Assembly: GCA_964016875.1 (NCBI GenBank)
Contig: OZ024737.1
Coordinates: 32,303,683-32,367,682 of the forward strand
Origin: Fallopia convolvulus
Taxonomy: Eukaryota > Streptophyta > Magnoliopsida > Caryophyllales > Polygonaceae
Length of the DNA stretch: 64,000 nt
Direction: 5' to 3'
This document shows positions 23,801 through 35,084 of the stretch, one piece after another. The position numbers were made by a program, and so were the translations under genes. The notes under the pieces are model-generated. The model was not told where the DNA came from, did no database searches, and saw nothing but the letters and a program-made list of their open reading frames with translations. Every line of letters starts with the position of its first letter. Within the stretch, counting starts at the first letter, position 1.

Positions 23801-24167
23801 ACTAGAGATTTAAGAACTTCACTTGGAACAAGAAGAACGGGATTCCGAGGGTTTGAATACTCCTTTCCAACTGCATCAAGCCTCTCAACATGAACCCTAA
23901 TTGTCTGGCCTTGGCCCCCTTGAAGTGATCGAACAGATTGAAGGCCACAGCGACCGGCACATTTGCCCTGTTGGCCTCGTCGACGGCGTGGATCAGAGCC
24001 CAGTTGTCCCTCAGCCGTTGATCCCTGAACATCCAGTAAACCACCGGGCCGTCTCTGCTGCCTGACGGTTCGGAGTCCGACCCGTTTTTTAGGACCCGGA
24101 ACCGACCCGGTTGGACTAATGTGGCGGTGGTGGGTCCGGGTCGAAGCGTGGGTTGAGCTGCTCTCAT
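20868..24167 (-). CDS. PHR1: Class II CPD photolyase
   Basis: Nine exons (transcript order 24167-23823, 22867-22527, 22333-22093, 21974-21817, 21725-21689, 21600-21542, 21434-21353, 21198-21127, 21029-20868) sum to 1497 nt, giving 498 aa, the usual length for plant UVR2/PHR1. The enzyme binds cyclobutane pyrimidine dimers and splits them with light-driven electron transfer from FADH-. The N-terminal Rossmann-type antenna domain has VVYWMFRDQRLRDNWALIHA. The central part has LVTDFSPLREIRKYKD and EVDAHNVVPMWEASQKLEY. The FAD domain has LSGLSPFLHFGQISAQRC, DNFCYYQPHYDSL, KMHGFMRMYWAKKILEWT and GCMWSICGVHDQGW. The C-terminus KRKFDVDAYIAYV is conserved. The first ATG of the frame is used and gives MRAAQPTLRPGPTTATLVQP, about 14 residues longer before the VQPGR block than Arabidopsis as I recall it. 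Intron 1 is ~955 bp. No frame damage is seen. Confidence 0.95.
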
Positions 24168-24510
24168 GGTGAATCCGATGAAATCTTCGTCGGTGAAGGG
24201 TTAGATTTTGAGGATTGAGAGAGAGAATGGCGGTGGAAATTTGGGAAAGGAGAGCGCGCGAGGGAGGAGGGGTGAGGGAGAAAGAGAGGGAAAATGAACC
24301 GTTAAAGGAGTGGACTTGAACCGTCATACGTGGTTGCCTTTGCATCTTGACACGTATGCACTAATGTTCTTGAAATGCTACATTGTGAAAATAAACAAAT
24401 TTTAATGTATTGCATTCGTGTATCACCTCACTAACCCTCACTTGTATTATTATGCTTCTATCCCTATCATTTTTCTATTTATGGATTTATCAACAAAATA
24501 ATAAAAGGTA
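24168..24510. promoter_or_regulatory. Photolyase 5' leader and upstream region
   Basis: Minus-strand C/T-rich leader (GAGAGAGAGAATGG on the plus strand near 24217) precedes the photolyase start. A CACGTATG motif lies near 24350. No certain TATA box could be placed. Confidence 0.35.
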
Positions 24511-24514
24511 TAAA

Positions 24515-24965
24515 TTTTGGAGTGTCCCTGTCTAATTCATGAGGAGAACGAGACAAAGAATTTTCGTCGGTTATCGGCTTGTTAATGGAGTCCCATTTAT
24601 TTAAAAAATTATTTTAAACCTTTAACAAGTTTATAAATATCAAATTTAATAACATAAAGTTAAAATTTTATTATATAATTTGTAGATATATATAAATTTT
24701 TAAATTAAAAAAACTATAATTATATTTAAAATCTATTTTTATTTTATATTTTATTAAAAAAACATATCGGGTATATATAGCGGGGATTCGGGGCGAATAG
24801 TACATGCCCCTCCCCGTCCCCGCCCCTTTTTAAATCGGGGATACGAAAATGATCCCCGTCCCGCTCCATTCCCCACCAAGTCGGGAAATCTCTGACCCAT
24901 TAGGGGCGGGTACTCGCGGATCTCCGTCTCCACAGGTTTTTTGTGCATCCCTAGTTTTTAATCTG
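24515..24965. repeat. GC-ended, AT-cored interspersed repeat of uncertain class
   Basis: G/C-rich ends (24515-24590; 24775-24955, with runs such as CCCCTCCCCGTCCCCGCCCC) flank an AT-rich core. The right end reads TAGGGATGCACAAAAAACC on the minus strand, a boundary type common in plant hAT-derived repeats. No target duplication was found. Confidence 0.35.
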
Positions 24966-26646
24966 TCGATATTGCAACACAGTTTAATCTACTTAATTTA
25001 TAATTTGTCTACTTGGTCCTTATTCAGATAAATCGAGTTGAAACTAAAGTTTATTGATTGTTGAAGGTGATATTTTTAGTTAAAATTCGTAACTAATTTT
25101 AAAATATTATATTTTAGAATAAGTTAATGAGTGTTTGATAGGAGTGTTTTTTCATTTCGACCCTAATGCTTTCTAGGCCTATCAAGCATGTGATCAGTTT
25201 TGTCGACGATGGTGATTTCATGACGGTTGTCCATCTCATCTAGTAGTTTTCGGCGTTAACTACGGCATCACTATCTTCTCCTTTATTCATCCTCAGTCTC
25301 CTCGTTGTCATATCTCTCTTTCTCTTTTCATGGATCCATCTGCTACCAAAATTGTAGTGACTTAATTTAACTCTCCTTGTCCAAAATCAATCTTTGACTC
25401 ACATATATCAATTCTTTGTTTACAATCAGTTGAATCAGATCAAGACCGGCCTCCAAACTACAACCAATCGATAGACCCCTCGTGGAAGGTTGTAACAAAC
25501 AACGATGTGAAAGAGGGTATATAGAAGCTTCAGATCTTATTTACATTGATTGTAGTTTTTCTATATGCGAGTTTTATTTGATCTAATTTTATATGTATTC
25601 TTTAGATTCTGAGGTGTATTATATTAAGATTTGACGCTCGCATATAGATTAATTCACGAGTTCTGAGTTCAAAGCCATATGTGTATTAAAAGAGAAAAAA
25701 TGAATGTTATTTCACATGTGCATTGAAACAATTAGTACGTGTTTAAAAAATAGCTGACTGTATTATTTATACACATAACTAACAGGTTAAAAAAAGTTTA
25801 AAATCGATGCACAATGTGTATCAACAATTCGATGCACATACAATTAGTTTTAATGTACATCTAAAGCGAAGTTGATCCGCAGGATGCGCATCATACCAAA
25901 AATGATTTTTTTTGAAAAATACGCAAAAAATTCGAAAAAATACTCACGTTTCATTTTTACCATCTTTAATGAAAGTCTAACGCTAGGCGTTGATTTTTTA
26001 AGTAAACAGATGAATTAATTCTCATTTCACACTCTATTGACCATTCTCATGTGATTCTTTTCTCCAAAATAATATATTATTGTATTAGATTTTAAAATAC
26101 AACGTAATATATTATTTTTGCAATCCAAACACACCCAAACTCAATGTGGACATATACATTACATTAGATTTTAAATTTAATAAAGTCATTATTGAAACCA
26201 TTGCATAATTGAAGTGCAGGGCCCCACCTTGCCGACCCATGGCCTTGGCGCTGTGCTCCGCACCTTCCTGTTTCCACGCGTCGTTTCACTCCGACAAGGC
26301 TGACAAAACTCTGTCGTTCTGTAGCCTATCCAAAATTCCCAATGCCACTTTTTCTTTTTCCTTTTCTTTTTCTCTACTCGGTAAATAACCGTTACCAAGT
26401 CGATCAATACCATTACGATTTCATCACCGATTTTACAGATTTGCCACCCTCCCAAATTTCATCTCTTGCATTGATATCCTCCCCCCCCCCCCAGGCTGAC
26501 AGGCCACATCTACCAGTCTTCTTTTTCTTCCCTTCCTCCTCGAATTTTTACCTAATACCTTAACATCTCTCTCTTCTTTCCAAAAATTCCGTCAACGAAT
26601 CGCCAAATTACCGTTTCCACAATCAGGATCGATCGCTCTCCGGGCG
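24966..26646. other. Intergenic DNA; right end is the promoter side of the VTT gene
   Basis: No coding exon or RNA is recognised. The last ~300 bp become C/T-rich (with a C11 run near 26484) and are likely promoter and 5' UTR of the downstream gene. Reading frames seen here look like chance. Confidence 0.45.
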
Positions 26647-28776
26647 ATGTCCGGAAAAGATGTCGGCGTGGTACCGGAGCTTAAGCTCAGGATCGCCGAC
26701 GAGAATGATTTCGGGAGGGTCTACTTGAAGCTACCACAATGCGAGGGTTTAGAGACGCCGGCGGTGGGGACGTGGGAGGCGGATGAGGCGGTGGGGGTGT
26801 TTGTGGAGCCTTCTACGCCGAGGCTGGTCAGATGTAGGTTTCTTTGCAAGTGGGTGAAATTGGTATTTCTTACTGTGTTGATAGGGCTCTTGGCCGCTGT
26901 TTCTGTCAAATGGATCGGTCCCTTTTTGATGGATAAGGTTACAGATTCTTCCTCTTCTTTCTCCTTCATTTTGCTTTATGTCTTTATTGGTCAATTGGAA
27001 TTTAGGGTTTGATGAGAATTTGTTGAAGAGATCTTCTTTTGAAGAAATAATCAGTAATATTATTTATCTGTCAGCAAATGCAAGTTTTTCTTAGCTGTTG
27101 GTATTCATTCATGTATAGATTAGGCCAATGTAGGAATAAAATCTGGTTTAGTTTTACTAGTGATCAAGAACCAAGACTGACCTAAAGTTTTGAGTTTGAA
27201 ACCCACATTTCAGCTGATTAAAATTGTTTGGGTAATTGAAGGTGTATTTATTTCAGTTAACTGAAATCGTTTGCATTTTGTCTTACTAAAGGAGTATATT
27301 TGGGCTTGTGCCTTGTGTTAAAAGTGAATGTAGTAGTTGAATCTATTTAGATCCTAGTGGGTTTGTGTTTGCTGGATATGGAAAGAAGTGTATTTGGAAA
27401 AAAGTCATATTTTTGTTTGAAAAATCTCTGTGGAACCAAATTAAGATTTAGGCTTCATTTGTGTTTCCTAGAATCCTAGCAGGGAAGCTGAAAATGCTAG
27501 TTTTCCTATAATGAAAACTAAATAACAAATTGTCTTTTCCTTGCTCTGCTTTATCTATCTATCCTTGCACTCTTCACTCTTTTATATCTCACAACACAAC
27601 TTATCATGTCCAGGAGATCATGCCAATTATCAACTGGGAGACTACAACATTCAGTGTCCCAGTCTTGGCAATTATACTTTTCTTCACCGTCGCATTTTTT
27701 CCCACTTTACTCCTTCCATCTACCCCTTCTATGTGGGTTGCTGGAATGACATTTGGATACGGTTATGGATTCTTACTGATAATGTCTGCTGTCATCATTG
27801 GTATATCGCTTCCCTACTTCATCGGCCATCTATTTTACCACAAAATTCAGGTCAGTTCTAGTTTCTTGCATAAAACACTGTACATTTGGTTTATTTGGAT
27901 ATCAAGCTGCTACATATGGTGTGTATTGGTTGATGATTAATGAATTTGACTTGAACTCAGGGATGGTTGGATAAATACCCAAAAAAGGCTTCACTGATAA
28001 GATTAGCCGGTGAGGGTGACTGGATGAACCAATTGCAAGCTGTTGTCCTGATTAGAGTTTCACCTTTCCCTTACATCTTGTACAATTACTGTGCTGTGGC
28101 TACTAATGTCAAGTATGGACCTTATTTGTGTGGGTCCGTGTTGGGAATAATTCCGGAGGTTTTCGTTGCAATCTACACGTAAGTTTCTCTATTCAAGAAT
28201 GCATTTTCTTCTTCAATCAAGTTTATGTTTTGCTGTTTATGAATTGTTTAAAGCAACTAATGGCAACACTCTAGGGTTTTTTGAATTGTACATTTGTACC
28301 ATTGATCTAGGATGTTAACTTCCTTGCTTTGAGGTATTAAGTAGTCTAGTTATCATCTTAGTCATATAGATTCTTGCAGGAATAAAATGACTTTCTCTGC
28401 GCATAAATTGGGGTTTTATGACGGAAAATTAGTCTTGTCCCATTTCTGATCTATCATTAGACAGCAGATGCAATTATGTTGCTTCATAGATTGTTAAATC
28501 CTTGGAGCCCATACTTCGCATATACATCTCTTAATAACTATTTACCAGCCAGCCAGCAAGCTTATAACATTTTCGGGTTTCCTTCTCCTTTGCAGTGGGA
28601 TATTAATATGTACTCTAGCAGACGCTTCACACGAGCATCGTTTCCTCTCTACTCAACAGCTTATCTTTGACGTCATCGGGTTCATTGCTACAGCAACTAC
28701 TACTGTTGTCTGCACGATTCTGGCCAAAAAACGCCTCAACAGAATACAAATGGAAGAGGATATGTTACTGAGATGA
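26647..28776 (+). CDS. VTT-domain (SNARE-associated Golgi / TVP38-TMEM64-like) membrane protein
   Basis: Four exons (26647-26937, 27614-27850, 27961-28178, 28596-28776) sum to 927 nt, giving 308 aa. The N-terminal ~75 residues are soluble, then a membrane segment (VKLVFLTVLIGLLAAVSVKW). The VTT core follows: FSVPVLAIILFFTVAFFPTL, PSTPSMWVAGMTFGYGYGFL and IGISLPYFIGHLF. Then comes the conserved GWLDKYPKKASLIRLAGEGD, and LIRVSPFPYILYNYCAVAT with the RxSPFPYxxxNY signature, followed by KYGPYLCGSVLGIIPEVF. A last helix precedes the basic tail KKRLNRIQ. Relatives are DedA/TVP38/TMEM41 proteins, several of which are lipid scramblases or Golgi/ER membrane organisers; the plant protein's role is not settled. 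Exon phases match throughout. Confidence 0.9.
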
Positions 28777-29838
28777 CTCGTCTTAATCACTTGTAAATAG
28801 TTTCATAGTTTTTTACGCATGCTGCTGGTTACCTGGTTGTGTAATATATTCATTTGTTTAGGAAAGGTCTTGGCTTTAATTGTGCCTGGTTTTATATATA
28901 CCGACATCAACGTTGGTTTATCGATTTCTTTGTATATGGTGACTAAATGAGTGAATACCATATACACAAATCTGTCCGTCTGGCTTGAAGCAGAATTATA
29001 AAATTAAAAAACATGACAAATCTGGTTGTAATATATTCATTTGTTTGGATCACAAAATTGCATTAAATCCTACATAATCCTACATTATAATGCAAGATAA
29101 TGTCATTACAGTATCTTGGCGATCCAAACAAGCCCCAAATGAAACTCCCACGAAAATAAGTACAAACAACAAGCACATCCTACATGGTAGTTGACTATCC
29201 CTACCTAGTTGGCGCGCTATGTAAGCACAAAATGAAGTCACATGCTATGAAGACTCCAACTAGTAATGACTATTGATGATGTCGCATGCCAAACCCACCG
29301 ACTTATGATACAAGTCACATCATGCTCATCGTCTACGAACCAACAAAGGATCGGAGAATCTCAAACCTCCAACTAAACCACAACTTCCACCAATCACAAT
29401 GCAACACATTGCACGCCTTACATTCCACCAATCAATAGTCGAAACCTCGAATATTAGATGAAGAAGGTGGATGCTGCAATGGTCGAAAAACATCTCTAGC
29501 TCAAAATAACTCCTTGTTAATAGAGACTCGGCATGTTAATTCTGAAAATTTTCGCTATTTACGAAAAAGAATCCTAAAAGGTTCTAAGTCGCTATTTGTA
29601 AGACAAAACACTTAAAACAAATTTGTAAAAGCTGAGTTCTAGAGTAGTAAGAGAAAGAACACACATAATCTGAACGAGAATAATCAAAACTGTAAAATCT
29701 CTTTTTAGCATGCTTGAATCGTTTTCATACGCAAAATAAGAGTGAAATCTTTAGCATGCTTGTTTGTTTATTAGCTTAAAACCTCGTTCTTTTGTTTCGG
29801 GTTTCAACATGCCGAGTTACTATTATGGGTTTCAAATC
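28777..29838. other. Intergenic DNA downstream of the VTT gene
   Basis: Contains the probable 3' UTR of the VTT gene and a small palindromic element (29041-29132). No gene is recognised elsewhere. Confidence 0.45.
29041..29132. mobile_element. Short palindromic MITE-like element
   Basis: A 92-bp segment with terminal inverted repeats TTGTTTGGATC / GATCCAAACAA(G). The interior is partly self-complementary around TACATTATAATG. No clear duplication was found, so this is a guess at a small foldback element. Confidence 0.4.
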
Positions 29839-30166
29839 CAGTTGAATGAACCTGGATTTGAAGACGAATTTATGGAGCTTGACGAGGCGGAGAAGATACG
29901 CCGGCGGTGAAGGAACTTTCTCCCGAGTCCGTCGTTTCCTCCCTGATTCTCTCTCTGGAATAGAGGAAGGAGAAAGAAAGAGGCAAAGAAGAAGAAAGGG
30001 TCGTTTAGCAGTTGAATGAACCTGGATTTGAAGACGAATTTATGGAGCTTGACGAGGAGGAGAAGATACGCCGGCGGTGAAGGAACTTTCTCCCGAGTCC
30101 GTCGTTTCTGCCCTGATTCTCTCTAGAATAGAGGAAGGAGAAAGAAAGAGGCAGAGAAGAAGAAAG
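29839..30166. repeat. 170-bp tandem duplication
   Basis: CAGTTGAATGAACCTGGATT and its following sequence occur at 29839 and again at 30009, an exact 170-bp offset. Divergence is low (for example GACGAGGCGG versus GACGAGGAGG). The unit includes GGAAGGAGAAAGAAAGAGGC. No recognised protein is encoded. Confidence 0.85.
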
Positions 30167-30383
30167 CGCGTTAAAAGAACAGGAACCGCACGATTAAAAA
30201 AATCACTGTAGTTCATTAAAGTCTGGTAAAATAGGAAGATCCCAGCCACATGCTTCCCGCACATTTATAGTAGTGTAGAAGTGTAGATTTGGGGTTTTAG
30301 TTATGAATATCTAGATTTTTGGATTTGTTTCTCTTATGGGTTACTATTGATAGTGGATGTTTTGTTGTGGTGTTGGATTTTAG

Positions 30384-30640
30384 GTTGTTGGTGAAGAAGA
30401 CATGAAAGGCGGCCAAGGATCCGAAGAAGTTGAGAGGTCTCCTAGTGCCTTCTTCATGTTCATGTATGTTTGTTATGCTTCCATTCTACTATTTCCCTTT
30501 GAGATCTGTCTTTTCTTTTGTGTTTGAACAAAAATTAGTTTTGATTTTGATTTTGATTTTGAATTGCGCCCTCTTTTTCAAAATGGAATTCAAGAATAAA
30601 GGTAAGGAGAAGCATCCAACATCAGCAACAAATGTTGTTT
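30384..30640 (+). pseudogene. HMGB-type HMG-box gene fragment
   Basis: From 30406, KAAKDPKK followed after a shift by SPSAFFMFM matches the start of a plant HMG box (usual form KAAKDPNKPKR-PSAFFVFM). A second exon-like piece at 30583-30639 reads MEFKNKGKEKHPTSATNVV, the next part of the box (EFR..FKEKHP.N.SV..V). The remainder of the box and the acidic tail are absent. HMGB proteins bend chromatin DNA; this copy is frameshifted and truncated. Confidence 0.6.
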
Positions 30641-30889
30641 TATGTATGTGTTATTTCGAAATTTCGAAATTTAGTTTGGAACTCTTTATCTTTTCTTTTC
30701 TTCATGTGTCTTATTAATCATTATCATGGTCAAAAGCTGAGCATGTGATTATTTGTTTTCATGACTTGGATTTATTGATTCATTTTAATTTCAAAAATAT
30801 CTACACTAGGTTGGAAATTAGTAAAGTTGTATAGAAATGGTAATCTATGTCTGAAGATGCAAGTGCATATTTATAGAAACGTTTTCTTG

Positions 30890-32490
30890 ATCTGAAGTTG
30901 CGAGGGACAAATCAAGGCATCCAAAATCGAGGGAGAAACTAAGATTTACAAAAGCAAGGGCCAATTTAAACTAACACATTCAAAACCATGAAACAAACTT
31001 TTACCAAATGCGGCATTCAAAATTGAGGAACCGGCTTATAGAGAAACATCAAAACGAAGGGCACTAAACGGGGCATTAGAACCAAGAAACCAAGTTAAAT
31101 AAGGCATCTAAAATTGAGGGATCATCTTAAAAAAGGATTCAAAATGGAGGGATCATCTTAACATGGTATCAAAACGAGGAATAATCTTAAACATGGCATT
31201 TAAATCGAGGGGCCATCTTAAACATGGCAACAAAGCCAAGGGACCATCTTAAACGAGGCATCAAAACCAAGGGGCTATGTTAAACTAGGCATCAAAACTG
31301 AGAGACTAACTGATGCAAGTCATAAACACCTAAGGACCGAGTTAAGTGTGGCATCAAACCTGAGAGGCAAACTCTAACGAGGCATAAAAACCGAGGGACC
31401 AACTCAAACGAGGCATCCAAAAATGAGGAACCAATTTAAACGAGACACTAAAACCAATAGACCATCTCAAACAAGGCATGAAAACCGAGAGACCAATTCA
31501 AATGAGGCATCAAAGACCTGATGGACCGATTTAAACCGACACATTTAAAAAGAATGACCAACTTAAACAGGGCTTTCAAAACAAAAAAAACAACTTAAAC
31601 CAAACAAGGCACCCAAAACGAAGGATCAACATAAGCACTACATCAAAACCGAGGACCATCTTAAACGAGGCATCAAAACTAAGGATCCAACATAAACAAG
31701 GCATCAAACAAGGGACCAACTGAATGAGGTATCCAAAAATAAGGGACAAATTGAGGTAGACAAAACCAAGGGACAAGTCGTGGCATCCTAAATCGAGATA
31801 CAAATTGAGGCATCTAAATGTGAGGGACGAATTTAAACCGATGCATTCAAACACGAGAGAACCTTAAACTAAGGGACCAATTTAAACCAAGGCTTTCAAA
31901 ACCAAGAAACCAATTTAACCAAATATGGCATTCAAAATTGAGGGATCAACTTAAATCAAGACATCAAAACGAGGTGCCACCATTAAACGAGGCATCAAAA
32001 TCGAGAGAACATTTGAAAATGAGGCATCCAACCGAGAGGCCATCTTAAACAAATCATCAAAATTAAGGGGCCAAATTAAACGAGGCTTAAAAATTGTGAC
32101 TAAATCAAACTAAGCATTCAAAACCGAGGGACCAACAAAAATGAGTCACCTAAACCGATGGACCAACTTAAACAAGGCATCCAAAACCGAGGAACAAGTC
32201 GAGGCATACAAAATCGAGGGACCAATTTTTACTGTCACATTCAAAATTGAAGGACTTAAACCGACGCATTCAAAACTGAGGGACCAACTTAAACGAGGCT
32301 TTCAAAACCAAGAAAACAACTTAAACCAAACGAGGCATCCAAAATTAGGGGACCAACTTAAATCGAGACATTAAAAACGAGGGACCAACATTAAAACAAG
32401 GCATGAAAACTGAGGGGCAAACTTGAAACGAGGCATTAAAATCAGAGGGCAAACATAAAATGAGACATCGAACTCAACGGACTTAAAACC
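30890..32490. repeat. ~31-bp minisatellite, block 1
   Basis: Degenerate tandem copies of a ~31-bp unit, consensus roughly CAAAACCGAGGGACCAACTT then AAACGAGGCAT. Copies are much more diverged than in block 2, with many indels, and no higher-order period is obvious. The 31-bp length is not a multiple of three, so reading frames through it are not meaningful proteins. Confidence 0.85.
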
Positions 32491-32563
32491 AAGACATGAT
32501 CAATATAATAGAGCTCATAAAATAAAATTTGAAAAACTATCAGCGTGAAATAGGTTTACTCAC

Positions 32564-32755
32564 CAAAAAACTTGGCCACAAACGCATACGACAAGATTGC
32601 ATCTTCCATTTTTACAACCGGTTTGTGACACTTTGGGCAAGGCTTTGTGTTGCAGACCTTAAACATTCCACCTCACTGAACTTAACATCTTCAGCATGTA
32701 TTGCATTTCCACTGCGATGTTCTAGAGCACCATTCCCTCCTACTATCCTCAATTC
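32564..32755 (-). pseudogene. ARIADNE-type RBR E3 ligase fragment, IBR region
   Basis: Minus-strand text reads GNAIHAEDVKFSEVEC, then (after loss of intervening sequence and a frame change) NTKPCPKCHKPV and KNGRCNLVVCVCGQVFW, ending at a GTGAGT donor at 32563-32558. This corresponds to the IBR and the start of RING2 in ARIADNE proteins (C-P-K-C-H-K-P-V and C-N-L-V motifs). RBR ligases relay ubiquitin from an E2 through a RING2 cysteine. Frameshift and internal deletion show it is dead. Confidence 0.7.
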
Positions 32756-32759
32756 ATGA

Positions 32760-34170
32760 CTTTAGAATGAAGGAATTTTTTACAAATCTAGGCTCGAAAG
32801 AAAAAATTATTTTAAAATTAGGTTGGAGTTCTTTGTGACAAACTTTTTCATGTGTATTTATTCTTTTGTAAACACTCCTCGTCTTCTTCCTTATTCAACT
32901 CTCCTCCACAAGCAATTATTAAAACTCAGTGATCACCCATGGCCACCACCCAATCTGACATGAACCCTAATCCCTAAATTCAAAATTGACCAACCAATTT
33001 TCATATCTAAGTTTCAAATTTAACATGAACCCTAATCCCTAAATTCGAAATTGACCCGTAAACCTCCAATCTGAATACAATAATAGAATTCACAATACAA
33101 ATGAAATAAACCAAAACTATCAAGTTCCATGCCTAAAGTGATTCGAATTTCACCTAAACTGCATAGAGAATCGATCGAAAAATGATGTTTGCAGAAAGTC
33201 GATGTTCTTGACATCGTCTTTTCTTAACTTAGTCGCAATGACGACTTACCCCGAACCTCTATATCCAGCCTATACGGGAAATGATTTTTAACCTGGCCTA
33301 TTTTCGGAATAAAATTTATCTTCAAGCCTAATTTAGAAATAAAAAAATGAACTCAAAATTTCTAGGCAATTGAGAATCCCTAAAGCTAACGAGAGTTCTA
33401 ACTTTTATGTCATCACAAATCGAACTGCATGTGTGGGCCATGTATCTAATGCGCCTACTTTGGCCAGCATTATCTTCACAATAAAATGCTCTAAAAATTG
33501 CATTATTTATCAATGATTACAAAAAATCAGTGTTTTGAGTTGTTGCGAGCTCCATATATATGATAGATTTTTATTTCTTGTGATTGTAGCCTAATTGTGA
33601 ACCCGAACCCTGTTAAGACCCATAGATATACTTTTTGTTTCTCAAGAAAGAAAAAGACAATCATAGATGGTGAGACTGATTAAGCTGGTCAAGATTTTAG
33701 ATCAAGTCTGGAGGTTAGTGATGCTTCAAACACCCAATAGTATTATATAGATGGCTAAACTGATTATTTTAGAAAAATTACTAGCTCAAAAGCAGATTTT
33801 CTCACAAAAGACAGGCACAAACATCTAACAGCATGAAAACATTATGCATGATGGTAATGTTGTCTGCTAAACAATTAAAAAAACATGACTAAAACTGAGG
33901 TCTGAAGCTTACCTTCCAAGTTAGGTCATAGGTGAAATAATGAGGGGCAATCAAAGGAGCTTTGACAAGCCTATACTGGTTAATAGTATCTTAGTTATGA
34001 TCAGAAGTACTTTAAAAAAGTATAGCAAGAAAACAAAGGCAAATATGCTTTTAGAATTTGTACAGAGTCGGAGATGTTAGTTCTCCATATGCCAAAAAAG
34101 AGTAAAAGACATCTGAGTGAAAATTTGCAAGGCACTAACACAAACAGGATGACAATCTAGTGTTAGAAGA
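32760..34170. other. Intron-like AT-rich DNA between RBR ligase fragments
   Basis: No intact exon is seen. The stretch lies between the IBR fragment and the RING1 fragment of the same minus-strand pseudogene and probably represents its introns. CGAAATTGACC-type text is repeated near 32975 and 33040, a local ~65-bp duplication (TGAACCCTAATCCCTAAATT twice). Confidence 0.4.
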
Positions 34171-34176
34171 ACTTAC

Positions 34177-34335
34177 ATTCATTGTAGAAGTAGTGGCCAC
34201 AATCCATTTCTGTGAGCTCATTAGCAGGTTTGTCTTCAATACAAATGTCACATATAAGTCAGGATTTATATGGGCAAGGATCATCATGCTCCAAAACTTT
34301 CACCCCTGCTGCTGCAAATAATCTCTTTATTGCCA
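34177..34335 (-). pseudogene. ARIADNE-type RBR E3 ligase fragment, RING1 exon
   Basis: Minus-strand reading LFAAAGVKVLEHDDPC, an in-frame stop, then LICDICIEDKPANELTEMDC followed by GHYFYNE, ending at a GTAAGT donor (34176-34171). C-x2-C ... C-G-H is the first half of RING1 in ARIADNE ligases. A usual Cys is Tyr in YFYNEC. The in-frame stop and lost residues mark a pseudogene. It shares strand and order with the IBR fragment at 32.6 kb, so both are pieces of one gene. Confidence 0.7.
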
Positions 34336-34344
34336 TCTACAAAC

Positions 34345-34740
34345 TCAACGGTTCTATTCTAGTATGGTGTTATCTTAGTAATGGTATGTCAATTATTCTA
34401 TGCAAGTTTCTCGCTTCAAAAATCCGAGAAAAATGCAATCATCAACAAAGCATGTCAAGGATATGAACATGTTTACGTGAACCTGCAAGAATAATGTTAT
34501 CTTAGAAGGGATGATTTCTTTTTACTTGTGCAACTACAAGTGATTCCTTTTGTGATCACCTATAGTAGGAGAATGGAAACAAACATAAATTACAATGCAA
34601 CAATACACCTACACCATAGCTCAGAAATTGATCTTTAGAGGCAAGATTTAAAAGACAGATATGGATACACCTAATGTTTGATCCCGGAATAGTAGTATCC
34701 AAATTAGAATATCATAAAATTCATAGTTTTGTTGTTATAC
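34345..34740. repeat. Duplicated flank, copy A
   Basis: Non-coding sequence (for example TGTCAATTATTCTATGC, CCTTTTGTGATCACCTATAG, GAATATCATAAAATTCAT) that is present again, diverged, at 39765-40175. The two copies bracket minisatellite block 2. Confidence 0.75.
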
Positions 34741-35084
34741 AGTTTTTAAGCTGTAATCTGTAAGAGTTCCATTCAAAACCAACATTTGTGTTATCACTTA
34801 CCATGCAAATGAATCATACATTACTTGCATTGAGGAAAAAGGCTCTCATCATGGCTTGCGAGTTATGTCCCTTAAATCTTATATTGTCCACTTCACCCAC
34901 TCAATAATTGTACGTGTTATGCAATTTTTTCACAAATCTATCAATAATGTTGGAGTTAAACTTGAGTGAAAATAACTGAAAGCTTTCACGTCGGCGCCGA
35001 AACAAGCAACCAGGAGGGAGATTACCAACTTAGAATGAAATTAAGTGAAACCTAGCGCATTCCTCTCTAGTAATCCCAAATACA

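Noticed and set aside
23782..24345. 187-aa minus-strand frame overlapping photolyase exon 1
   Set aside because: A different frame of the same exon with Arg/Ser-rich, family-less text; the photolyase frame has the conserved blocks.
28476..28670. 64-aa plus-strand frame overlapping VTT exon 4
   Set aside because: Out of frame with the exon that supplies the conserved last membrane helix.
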